Of a stretch of 37,832 bases of DNA, positions 6,641 to 12,052 are shown one piece after another. The notes beneath the pieces were generated by a model, which was not told the origin of the DNA, ran no database searches, and saw only the letters and a program-made list of their open reading frames with translations. Position 1 is the stretch's first letter; the number at the start of each line of letters is the position of its first letter. The position numbers and the translations under genes are program-made. The stretch covers positions 1 through 37,832 of IMG/VR virus record IMGVR_UViG_3300017989_000228. One strand, given 5' to 3'. This stretch comes from a virus.

Positions 6641-6782
6641 AAAAAAGGGCTTTCTACTTTGCTCAGGTGATAGTCCGAAAATATCAACTTGCGAAACATC
6701 TCCGGGAACTGAACAAAGCAGAAAACCCTTTTCAAGTATTTTCCCATTACTGCAAGTTTTAAGTTGTTCCTATCACTGAACA
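6641..6782 (-). promoter_or_regulatory. structured 5' leader, candidate attenuator or small RNA
   Basis: Downstream of the 6789-6817 promoter the transcript can form a 24-bp helix (arms about 6709-6732 and 6643-6666) whose three imperfect pairs are all G-U on this strand, followed by a run of U. Inside is an 8-bp helix CCGGAGAU/AUUUUCGG. An alternative fold pairs the 5' end GUGAUAG with CUAUCAC, AACUUGC with GCAAGUU and GGGAA with UUCCC, and cannot coexist with the long helix. This is the layout of a terminator/antiterminator switch, or of a free-standing rod-shaped RNA of about 140 nt. No known riboswitch class is recognised. Confidence 0.6.
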
Positions 6783-6788
6783 TAATAT

Positions 6789-6817
6789 AATATAGTTTAC
6801 TCCTTGTTATTTGTCAA
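6789..6817 (-). promoter_or_regulatory. sigma-70-type promoter for replication operon
   Basis: TTGACA (6812-6817), 17-bp spacer, TATATT (6789-6794), leftward. The -35 box overlaps the stop region of the lipoprotein-like gene. Predicted start is near 6782. Confidence 0.7.
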
Positions 6818-7112
6818 ATATATTTTTAGTTAATTCCAAATAAAAATCATAAATAATTCCTTTCTTGTCCCACCAGCGAATTAAATATTTCTTTGGTGCC
6901 ACCTCTATAAAGATCACCCTGCCAGCCCGGTGAGAATCTTCAAAACGTAACCAGTATTTCATACATTCATATTTCTGCTCAAATATCCTGCGTGGTATTT
7001 CTGCAATCATCTTGCCCCTGTCGTAACACTGGACTTTTCTATTGACATAAAGATTCTCATGTGTACATGAGAATACTAATAATATTAAAATTGCGTATCG
7101 TCGATAACCCAT
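6807..7112 (-). CDS. putative lipoprotein or exported protein
   Basis: A 101-residue protein beginning MGYRRYAILILLVFSCTH: a basic n-region, hydrophobic core and VFSC, close to a lipobox with Cys16. The mature part is basic and aromatic-rich. It overlaps the preceding 52-residue ORF by 28 bases and is the last gene before the replication promoter. Small phage lipoproteins in early regions often block superinfection, which is a possible but unproven role here. Confidence 0.55.
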   Translation of the reverse strand: MGYRRYAILILLVFSCTHENLYVNRKVQCYDRGKMIAEIPRRIFEQKYECMKYWLRFEDSHRAGRVIFIEVAPKKYLIRWWDKKGIIYDFYLELTKNIFDK

Positions 7113-7243
7113 TTTAGTATCCCTATCATCGCTTTAATTCTTCTATATTCTTCAAAATTACCCGGACTTTTTGCAAAATCAATTGTCTCAATCATAGCTT
7201 CAAGCATTTCAAGTTTATGCTCAAGTTCTTTTTTAGTTTTCAT
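7085..7243 (-). CDS. 52-residue helical protein
   Basis: MKTKKELEHKLEMLEAMIE..., a charged mostly helical protein. AAAAGGTG lies eight bases before the ATG. It overlaps the lipoprotein-like gene and follows the Ser-X repeat gene. No function recognised. Confidence 0.6.
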   Translation of the reverse strand: MKTKKELEHKLEMLEAMIETIDFAKSPGNFEEYRRIKAMIGILKWVIDDTQF

Positions 7244-7262
7244 TTCTGTTCACCTTTTAAAA

Positions 7263-7430
7263 TTAAGACCAAGACCTAGACCTAGACCCAGACCTAGACC
7301 TAGACATAGACCAAGACCTAGACCTAGACCCAGACCTAGACCCAGACATAGACCTAGACATAGACCAAGACCCAGACCCAGACCAAGACCCAGACCTAGA
7401 CCCAGACTTAAATTTTACAAAATTATTCAT
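7263..7430 (-). CDS. 55-residue Ser-X dipeptide-repeat protein
   Basis: After MNNFVKF the protein is 24 X-Ser units to the stop, with X = Arg (9), Gly (7), Trp (4), Met (3) and Lys (1). Serine is always TCT and X is NGG or ATG (AAG once), so variation is confined to the first two bases of X. The ATG is preceded by AAGGTG seven bases upstream, and the array ends exactly at an in-frame TAA with the next gene 19 bases on. These points favour translation, but the gene could be mistaken for non-coding repeat. The composition would be disordered and basic. Confidence 0.6.
   Translation of the reverse strand: MNNFVKFKSGSRSGSWSGSGSWSMSRSMSGSRSGSRSRSWSMSRSRSGSRSRSWS
7266..7406. repeat. hexanucleotide repeat array (AGA-CNN on plus strand)
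   Basis: About 23.5 uninterrupted 6-bp units of the form AGACCT/AGACCC/AGACCA/AGACAT. No spacers and no dyad, so it is a microsatellite-type array rather than CRISPR. Its unit is unrelated to the GGC-NNC array at 2549-2935, although both have an invariant and a variable codon. Confidence 0.9.
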
Positions 7431-7458
7431 TTCTTTCACCTTATTTCTTTTTTTATTT

Positions 7459-7551
7459 TTATAATCTTATAAATAAAACTAAAATATCTGGATTTCTGGT
7501 TATATACCATTGCACAAGCAAATCTCGTTTTATTGTTTCTTTCGCATCCAT
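7459..7551 (-). CDS. 30-residue hypothetical peptide
   Basis: A very short ORF (MDAKETIKRDLLVQWYITR...) with AGAGGT five bases before the ATG. It lies in the leftward operon before the Ser-X repeat gene. Real translation is plausible from the ribosome site but the size makes it uncertain. Confidence 0.4.
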   Translation of the reverse strand: MDAKETIKRDLLVQWYITRNPDILVLFIRL

Positions 7552-7626
7552 ATAATACCTCTATTTTTAATACAAATGGCTATCTCGACGCCTACATGCA
7601 GTCTGAGGGCATCCTGATTATGTCTC

Positions 7627-7770
7627 CTAGCTTATATCTTTCCGCTCCATAACGGTTTTACATAGCAAACATTTTTCGGTTTCTGGATATTCTTTGCCGT
7701 CGTCAGTATAGCCCTTGAAAAGCCAATAAGAACAAACCGGACATTTATATGTTACTTTTTTAGCTTTCAT
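7627..7770 (-). CDS. 47-residue zinc-ribbon protein
   Basis: MKAKKVTYKCPVCSYWLF... with CPVC at residues 10-13 and CLLC at 34-37, a simple zinc ribbon. It ends in TAG at 7627. Function unknown; an adaptor or DNA-binding role is possible. Confidence 0.6.
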   Translation of the reverse strand: MKAKKVTYKCPVCSYWLFKGYTDDGKEYPETEKCLLCKTVMERKDIS

Positions 7771-7817
7771 ATTTATCTAATAATTTATAAAAATTTTTGT
7801 ATGTCACTTGTTTTACT

Positions 7818-8117
7818 TTAATACTCATAATCCAGCCCGCAATATTCGCATTTAAGTTGTCTTAACTGTGCCCCACATGAAGGGCAATATATTAAATTTT
7901 TATCTGACTTCAATAAATGAAATAATGTTGCAACCGCATTATTAAGAGTATTTATATCTGCAGAAAGAATCATGTCTTCCGGCGTTCTTTCTGGAAATGG
8001 TTGGTATTTTTTCATTTTTTCTGTTTTTTTTTCTACATACATTTTGCAATCTCTATGCCTATCTATAACACAATCAGAATAGTATTTGCATGTATTACAC
8101 ATGTTTTTAGCTTTCAT
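7818..8117 (-). CDS. two-zinc-site small protein
   Basis: A 99-residue protein with an N-terminal CNTCKYYSDC...C cluster (residues 7-24) and a C-terminal CPSC...CEYC ribbon (about 78-92) separated by a helical segment. The 8107-8316 gene overlaps its start by 11 bases. No known family assigned. Confidence 0.65.
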   Translation of the reverse strand: MKAKNMCNTCKYYSDCVIDRHRDCKMYVEKKTEKMKKYQPFPERTPEDMILSADINTLNNAVATLFHLLKSDKNLIYCPSCGAQLRQLKCEYCGLDYEY

Positions 8118-8316
8118 AATGTTCCAGCGTCTTATAATAATTATCGTTTATTATTTCATCGTGAATCCAGCTTTGCAAATCAGGATGCCTATACATATCA
8201 ACCGGAAATTTCACCTTGACTTTGCCCTCTGGCAAGTCAAAAACAAAATACAGTTCATATTCATCTATATCTTCATACTCAATAAGGACATCGAAGTCAA
8301 ATTTTGCTTCTATCAT
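8107..8316 (-). CDS. 69-residue acidic hypothetical protein
   Basis: MIEAKFDFDVLIEYEDIDEYELYF..., very acidic with alternating strands then a helix. It lies in the operon downstream of the Gp157-like gene. Size and charge would fit a DNA mimic, but there is no homology to support that. Confidence 0.6.
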   Translation of the reverse strand: MIEAKFDFDVLIEYEDIDEYELYFVFDLPEGKVKVKFPVDMYRHPDLQSWIHDEIINDNYYKTLEHYES

Positions 8317-8331
8317 TATTCACCTCGACAT

Positions 8332-8811
8332 TCATTTGATCTGTAAATTTTCTTTGCTCATCAGAGTAGCACCCTTAATCACAGTGCCACTTTTTAAAGC
8401 TTCCTTGATTCGTTTTTTGTCCGGCTTGATTTCAATTATTTCTTTGCAATATTCCTGGTCGTTAAAATTAGCGCTAAGTACAACGAATTCACTTTTACGC
8501 GTTGACAATTTAAAAGTACCAACATTAAACTTGCCCCGATTGGAAACATAAGGCTGCATATATTTTTTAACGTTATCAAGTCGCGTTTCTGCTTGCTTCT
8601 GTAGTGTGTTAATTCGTTCTTTTTCGTCTTTGCAAGTGGTAACGAATTGCTCCAAATGCCTGACATATCGACACATTTTTTCAATACTTTCCATAGACTT
8701 CATTTCTGCCTCAACCAATTCTTGCAATAATTCCTGCGGGATTTCTCCCTCATGTTCGCTGGCTACTCGTTCAATTTCTTGTTCGATTTTGGTAACATCG
8801 TATATTCCCAT
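8332..8811 (-). CDS. Gp157-like siphovirus protein
   Basis: A 159-residue protein with a long N-terminal coiled coil (about 1-88) and the C-terminal pattern of the Siphovirus Gp157 family: VGTFKLSTRKSEFVVL then KPDKKRIKEALKSGTVIKGATLMSKENLQIK, the typical K-K-x-I-K-x-x-L-K-x-G ... GA ending. The family occurs beside recombination genes and is thought to act with ssDNA-annealing systems; here it lies one gene from the RAD52-like protein. AAGGAG precedes the start. Confidence 0.8.
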   Translation of the reverse strand: MGIYDVTKIEQEIERVASEHEGEIPQELLQELVEAEMKSMESIEKMCRYVRHLEQFVTTCKDEKERINTLQKQAETRLDNVKKYMQPYVSNRGKFNVGTFKLSTRKSEFVVLSANFNDQEYCKEIIEIKPDKKRIKEALKSGTVIKGATLMSKENLQIK

Positions 8812-9019
8812 TTATTTTCTCCTTTTTCAGTCGGTCCATAAGATCAATCAATGTTGCTTTTTTCATTGTTGTCAATTCGACGTCACCAGCAATATCAAAA
8901 ACAAGTTTGTCATATGCTTTCTTTATTTCTTCCCTGGTGCTTGCTTCATTGATCTCCTGTCTCATGACTTCTTTCATCAATTCAATGTATTGCAGCATCT
9001 TTTCTTCTGATTTAATCAT
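8771..9019 (-). CDS. 82-residue helical protein between recombination genes
   Basis: Helical protein MIKSEEKMLQYIELMKEVMRQ.... The start at 9019 is used because AAGGAG lies seven bases upstream; an ATG at 9040 would overlap the RAD52-like stop without a site. It overlaps Gp157 by 41 bases. Function unknown, probably a recombination accessory by context. Confidence 0.6.
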   Translation of the reverse strand: MIKSEEKMLQYIELMKEVMRQEINEASTREEIKKAYDKLVFDIAGDVELTTMKKATLIDLMDRLKKEKINGNIRCYQNRTRN

Positions 9020-9029
9020 GATTTTCTCC

Positions 9030-9671
9030 TTAAAAATCAAACTCGCCCGCTGGCTCTATCTGCGAACCTAAATCTTTTTCACGGGCGGCAAAAATAGCTT
9101 TAAGTGCATCTATTTGGCTTTTTGAGAATTGATTATTTTTCCATAATACATTTTTATACTCAATCAAATCATTAAAACCTAATTGTGCGATATCTTTTTT
9201 AATCTCATCAAAATTGACTTTGCTGTATGCTTCTGGTCTATAATTCTCATGTACTGGCTTATTATCGTCGTCGATCTCTCCACGGTAAGCATCAGCACCC
9301 ACCCCATAAAACGCAGCCGTCTTTTTCAGGCTGTTTGTAATTGCTCCTTTTAGGGCATCCGCATAATTAGCGGCAGTATGACCACCCACACACGACCGTT
9401 TAATTTCTTTCTCTTCATAAAATACTATGATAGTTGTTTCTACTGTTATTTGATAATTTTTTTTCTGGCTTTTAGAATATTCTCCTTCTTCTTGATGTAC
9501 TATTCGCCAAGAATACATCCAATCGAATCCAAGAATTTCATTAAACCTATCTATTATATACTGATAACCATAACCTGTTGTATCGTAGTTTTTACCGGTT
9601 TCATTTCCCCTGGTTCTTTGTATTGCCTCATCAGGAAAAGGCGCTTGTAATTTTTCAAAGATTTCTTTCAT
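9030..9671 (-). CDS. RAD52/RAD22-family ssDNA-annealing protein
   Basis: A 213-residue protein with the RAD52-like core: LQAPFPDEAIQ at the start, YGYQYIIDRFNEILGFDWMYSW, and GGHTAANYADALKGAITNSLKKTAAFYGVGADAY near 97-130. Phage members promote annealing of complementary single strands in replication-coupled recombination. The C-terminal ~60 residues are less conserved and end in an acidic GEFDF tail, a form typical of SSB-interacting tips. It heads the recombination genes with the Gp157-like protein and VRR-NUC downstream. Confidence 0.85.
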   Translation of the reverse strand: MKEIFEKLQAPFPDEAIQRTRGNETGKNYDTTGYGYQYIIDRFNEILGFDWMYSWRIVHQEEGEYSKSQKKNYQITVETTIIVFYEEKEIKRSCVGGHTAANYADALKGAITNSLKKTAAFYGVGADAYRGEIDDDNKPVHENYRPEAYSKVNFDEIKKDIAQLGFNDLIEYKNVLWKNNQFSKSQIDALKAIFAAREKDLGSQIEPAGEFDF

Positions 9672-9672
9672 G

Positions 9673-9846
9673 TCAACATACCTCTAATGTTATTTGATAC
9701 TCATCATTACAATCCATTTCTATTTTGTCGCCTGCATGTTCCAACCCGATCTTTTCAAGTGTTTCCATATCTGATATACTTGAAGGAAATAGTTGGATTA
9801 TTATTCCCTCTGTGCTGACTATTAAGGTTGCTTTAATTATTTTCAT
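9673..9846 (-). CDS. 57-residue hypothetical protein
   Basis: MKIIKATLIVSTEGIIIQLF..., beta-rich with one helix. The ATG overlaps the end of the ribbon-helix-helix gene by 14 bases, so it is probably translated as part of the same operon. No family recognised. Confidence 0.6.
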   Translation of the reverse strand: MKIIKATLIVSTEGIIIQLFPSSISDMETLEKIGLEHAGDKIEMDCNDEYQITLEVC

Positions 9847-9985
9847 TGTTTAATACATCCGCAATTATTCTTCTCATTAAATTCGTAAGAGATAATTTTA
9901 TACCTTCCTTTTTACCTTCATTCTCTGCCATCTCTTTTAATTTTTCTTTGTACTCATCAGGTATGTCTATTGTAAGTATTGCCAT
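9833..9985 (-). CDS. ribbon-helix-helix protein 1, candidate regulator
   Basis: A 50-residue protein, MAILTIDIPDEYKEKLKEMAE... with a short strand then two helices, as in Arc/CopG proteins. The start at 9985 has GAGGTG five bases upstream; the longer ORF from 10042 would run through its own promoter. It is the first gene of the recombination operon and faces the plus-strand ORF at 10133 across back-to-back promoters, so it may control one or both. Confidence 0.7.
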   Translation of the reverse strand: MAILTIDIPDEYKEKLKEMAENEGKKEGIKLSLTNLMRRIIADVLNNENN

Positions 9986-10011
9986 TTTTACACCTCGTTC
10001 GTTTTGATTAT

Positions 10012-10039
10012 AATATACTATATTTATTTTATTTGTCAA
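10012..10039 (-). promoter_or_regulatory. leftward promoter for recombination operon
   Basis: TTGACA (10034-10039), 16-bp spacer, TATATT (10012-10017). The -35 lies 30 bp from that of the divergent rightward promoter at 10070. Confidence 0.65.
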
Positions 10040-10069
10040 CAATTATTTTATTTTTTTTTATTATTTTAC

Positions 10070-10098
10070 TTGACTAATTCACTAATGTTCTGTATTAT
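10070..10098 (+). promoter_or_regulatory. rightward promoter 1
   Basis: TTGACT (10070-10075), 17-bp spacer, TATTAT (10093-10098). The predicted leader AGAAGATAATTAATTAAAGG resembles that of the second rightward promoter. Confidence 0.65.
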
Positions 10099-10132
10099 AT
10101 ATATAGAAGATAATTAATTAAAGGAGATTAAC

Positions 10133-10288
10133 ATGTATAAAAAAAATTGGTTTGTAGCAAATTGTGAAGGTGACTTAATTGGACATGATTTGTCTGAAGA
10201 AAAAGCAAAAGAATTAGAAAGCATTGTGTTTTATTTCTTGTTCAGTTTTCATTTCGGCAACCTTATTAAGAGAAAAATTATTCTTTGA
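10133..10288 (+). CDS. 51-residue plus-strand small protein
   Basis: MYKKNWFVANCEGDLIGHDL... with AAAGGAG upstream of the ATG. The first ~30 residues look like a small globular start (strand, turn, helix), but the C-terminal ~20 are oddly hydrophobic (FYFLFSFHFG), so the gene may be truncated or run into unrelated sequence. Transcribed against the flow of the genome; function unknown. Confidence 0.55.
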   Translation: MYKKNWFVANCEGDLIGHDLSEEKAKELESIVFYFLFSFHFGNLIKRKIIL

Positions 10289-10306
10289 TCTCTTATTACT
10301 GAGTAT

Positions 10307-10477
10307 TTAAGAACCAATTTTTTCCCAATTCTTACTGCGGCCAATTTCATTTTTTTCGTCATTTTTAATCCTCTTTAATCGTCTTCCGCAATCATTACAA
10401 AATAACGATTGTATAACAATGTCAGTATGCATTGTTGTAATTTTTTTGCAATCAGGGCACATATCTTCTGTCTTCAT
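10307..10477 (-). CDS. 56-residue zinc-ribbon protein
   Basis: MKTEDMCPDCKKITT... with CPDC (7-10) and CNDC (27-30) and a basic tail. Its ATG overlaps the TGA of ribbon-helix-helix protein 2 (AAATGA), so the two are coupled. It may be a DNA-binding partner; unproven. Confidence 0.6.
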   Translation of the reverse strand: MKTEDMCPDCKKITTMHTDIVIQSLFCNDCGRRLKRIKNDEKNEIGRSKNWEKIGS

Positions 10478-10629
10478 TTCAGGTACTCCAATATATCACT
10501 TTCAAGAGCTTCTTTTATGGCCTTGTCAAAAAGCAACATGGTAAGCCCGGTGATTTTAATTTTTTTTTCATCTGCTTTTTTCTTTAATTTTTCATATAGA
10601 TCATCATTAACGTTTATTGATATTTTCAT
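10474..10629 (-). CDS. ribbon-helix-helix protein 2, candidate regulator
   Basis: A 51-residue protein, MKISINVNDDLYEKLKKKADE..., with the strand-helix-helix layout of Arc/CopG/MetJ proteins. AGAGG lies close to the start. It faces the plus-strand ORF 10786-10938 across divergent promoters, an arrangement parallel to that of the first ribbon-helix-helix gene. Autoregulation and repression of the divergent promoter are likely by analogy. Confidence 0.7.
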   Translation of the reverse strand: MKISINVNDDLYEKLKKKADEKKIKITGLTMLLFDKAIKEALESDILEYLK

Positions 10630-10658
10630 TATAACCTCTTTTTTCTTGTGATAAACAT

Positions 10659-10687
10659 AATGTACTAAAAAAATATATTTTTGTCAA
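10659..10687 (-). promoter_or_regulatory. leftward promoter for ribbon-helix-helix 2
   Basis: TTGACA (10682-10687), 17-bp spacer, TACATT (10659-10664). Between it and the rightward promoter the A-rich motif AAAAAATAT recurs with an ~11-bp spacing (10688-10716), a candidate operator. Confidence 0.55.
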
Positions 10688-10716
10688 GAAAAAATATAAA
10701 AAAATATAAAAAATAC

Positions 10717-10744
10717 TTGACTTTTTTTATATATTTAGTATATT
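10717..10744 (+). promoter_or_regulatory. rightward promoter 2
   Basis: TTGACT (10717-10722), 16-bp spacer, TATATT (10739-10744). Together with the opposing -35 box it forms the inverted repeat GTCAAG/CTTGAC spanning the A-rich operator-like stretch. Confidence 0.6.
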
Positions 10745-10785
10745 AGTATTAGAAGATAACTAAATCAATTAAAGGAGATTAACAA

Positions 10786-10938
10786 ATGACTACATCACAA
10801 CAAGCAGAACAAATCAAACAGGAAGCCATTTCTAACGGAGTGCCAGACTGGTATTTCGACGAAATCAATGACGAATGTTTGGTTCAATATTCGGCCAATG
10901 ATATTCTCAAATTATATGAAGAAAGCCAGATGGAATAA
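10786..10938 (+). CDS. 50-residue acidic plus-strand protein
   Basis: MTTSQQAEQIKQEAISNGVP... ending ESQME, acidic and helical, preceded by AAAGGAG. The leader matches that of the 10133 gene over roughly 25 bases. It is followed at once by a hairpin related to the one after the next gene. Small acidic early proteins of this kind often bind host factors; function unknown. Confidence 0.6.
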   Translation: MTTSQQAEQIKQEAISNGVPDWYFDEINDECLVQYSANDILKLYEESQME

Positions 10939-10939
10939 A

Positions 10940-10994
10940 GATTAAATCTTTACCCTTTCCCCTCCAGTGGGGGGGATTGGGCAAGGTTTTAATC
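10940..10994 (+). ncRNA. G-rich hairpin 1 after plus-strand gene
   Basis: Arms around TTTACCCTTTCCCC and GGGGGGATTGGGCAAGG, extended by a 7-bp outer helix GATTAAA/TTTAATC. A closely similar element follows the next gene at 11368-11411. It may be a terminator, processing site or antitermination RNA; the U-run is short (TTTT) and lies within the stem. Confidence 0.55.
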
Positions 10995-11024
10995 CTTGAA
11001 TATCTTTTAGAAGGAGATTAGCAA

Positions 11025-11369
11025 ATGAAATTAAAAAAGAATGAGATTGCAGTTTTTAGGATAAGGGATTTCGATAATTTTTATCATGGAAAAATACACT
11101 ACCTGTATTTCACAGATAATGACGATTGTTTAAAAACCCTGAGAAGCAATTCAAAATATCTTGATTTCTGGGATGGAAACAACTGGAAACAAATAGAAAT
11201 TGAATATGTTGAAAAGATCAATTTTGTCAATTATGAAAACACTACAGGAAAGCCAGCTTTTTCATTTTCAAGGAGTTATGAATTGAAAAATGGAAACGTT
11301 TTAAATTTAGTTACTTCAAATACTTCTGGAAGCATTACGCCATATTGGAAAGAAGAGTGCATGTTTTAA
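11025..11369 (+). CDS. 114-residue plus-strand protein, unknown function
   Basis: MKLKKNEIAVFRIRDFDNFYHG..., a beta-rich, aromatic-rich soluble protein with no family I recognise. The ATG follows AGAAGGAGATTAGCAA, a variant of the leader shared by the other two plus-strand genes. No promoter of its own is evident, so it is probably read through hairpin 1 from the promoter at 10717. Its TAA falls within the base of hairpin 2. Confidence 0.65.
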   Translation: MKLKKNEIAVFRIRDFDNFYHGKIHYLYFTDNDDCLKTLRSNSKYLDFWDGNNWKQIEIEYVEKINFVNYENTTGKPAFSFSRSYELKNGNVLNLVTSNTSGSITPYWKEECMF

Positions 11370-11411
11370 AGCTTTACCCTTTCCCCTTCCGGGGGGATTG
11401 GGCAAGGTTTT
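11368..11411 (+). ncRNA. G-rich hairpin 2, homologue of hairpin 1
   Basis: AAAGCTTTACCC and GGGCAAGGTTTT pair with two G-U pairs, enclosing CCCC/GGGG. Shares CTTTACCCTTTCCCC and GGGGGGATTGGGCAAGG with the element at 10940-10994, showing duplication of a gene-hairpin unit. Confidence 0.6.
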
Positions 11412-11416
11412 AAACG

Positions 11417-11577
11417 CCTTGTAAAAAGGTACTTCCGGCGAGGTACTAATTGTTAATCTTCTGGCTCTGTCCTCATTCAGGGGGGCAGGGTCAGAGGGTT
11501 AAAAACTCTCTCCGGACACAACGGCAAATGTGTTGACGGCAGGAAGATTAGAAGTGGTAGACCGCAACCAAAAGAAA
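11417..11577 (+). ncRNA. structured untranslated RNA region
   Basis: No ORF is present. Hairpins occur at 11417-11429 (CCTT/AAGG), 11428-11447 (GGUACUUC/GAGGUACU), a 20-bp perfect stem at 11453-11472 with 11483-11502 including five G-U pairs valid only on the plus strand, and 11516-11533. GAAGATTA at 11543-11550 is complementary to the 5' arm of the 20-bp stem (11454-11461), allowing an alternative fold. It ends at a terminator, so it may be a stable 3' RNA or antitermination element. Confidence 0.5.
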
Positions 11578-11578
11578 G

Positions 11579-11602
11579 CCCTCCATTTCTGGAGGGTTTT
11601 TT
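11579..11602 (+). terminator. rho-independent terminator, probably bidirectional
   Basis: CCCTCC, loop ATTTCT, GGAGGG, then TTTTTT. On the other strand the same stem is followed by CTTTCTTTT, so it can also stop the leftward late transcript that ends at 11637. Confidence 0.85.
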
Positions 11603-11636
11603 AAAAGGTATATAACTAAATAAAATTTAAAGGGTG

Positions 11637-11948
11637 CTATTTTTGATTCAAATATCTCCAACACTCATCCATTGACATTCCGCTTGGAGCATCGTACCGG
11701 CATTTATTGAATTTTAAAAAAGCCCGACATTCCATCATAAATGTTACACATGATGATTTATCATCATTTGCTTTATTTCTGTATAAACAATCTTGCGCAT
11801 AATAACAAGCGATTGGCAATTTTCTATCAAGCGTTTCATTTAAATCTGGTTTGGATTGATAATATTTACAGCCCATAGTTACCGATAGAAATATCATAGC
11901 AAAAACAGAAATTAAAATAAACAATATTATAGATATTAGTTTTTTCAT
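11637..11948 (-). CDS. exported cysteine-rich protein, last gene of late block
   Basis: A 103-residue protein with a lysine n-region and hydrophobic stretch (residues 5-24), then Cys27 in VTMGC, a weak lipobox, and seven cysteines in all, which suggests disulfides outside the cytoplasm. It starts inside the end of a tiny membrane ORF. As the last gene in the lysis cassette it could be an outer-membrane spanin-like lipoprotein, but the proline-rich spanin signature is missing. Confidence 0.55.
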   Translation of the reverse strand: MKKLISIILFILISVFAMIFLSVTMGCKYYQSKPDLNETLDRKLPIACYYAQDCLYRNKANDDKSSCVTFMMECRAFLKFNKCRYDAPSGMSMDECWRYLNQK

Positions 11949-12052
11949 TTTTTATCCCTCACAACAAAATATGTTAAAACGCATAAAATAACCGCGTATA
12001 TCAACCAGAACAAAACAATAAATTTATCAGCGTTTGCTATTCTTTCGATCAC
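11945..12052 (-). CDS. 35-residue membrane peptide, GTG start
   Basis: MIERIANADKFIVLFWLIYA... with one membrane helix (about 10-30) and a basic tail. GTG overlaps the CTGTGA end of the SGNH gene and the TGA overlaps the next ATG. A holin or spanin-like part is possible from its place in the lysis cassette. Confidence 0.5.
   Translation of the reverse strand: MIERIANADKFIVLFWLIYAVILCVLTYFVVRDKK

Noticed and set aside
6631-6747. 38-codon ORF across the structured leader
   Set aside because: No ribosome site, and the G-U-only imperfections of the inverted repeat favour RNA structure; kept as an alternative only.
7266-7406. CRISPR-like array
   Set aside because: Units are six bases without spacers or dyads and no cas genes are near; it is a microsatellite, probably coding.
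10409-10651. 80-codon plus-strand frame
   Set aside because: Antisense to the ribbon-helix-helix and zinc-ribbon genes, no ribosome site, low-complexity Phe/Ser composition typical of a shadow.
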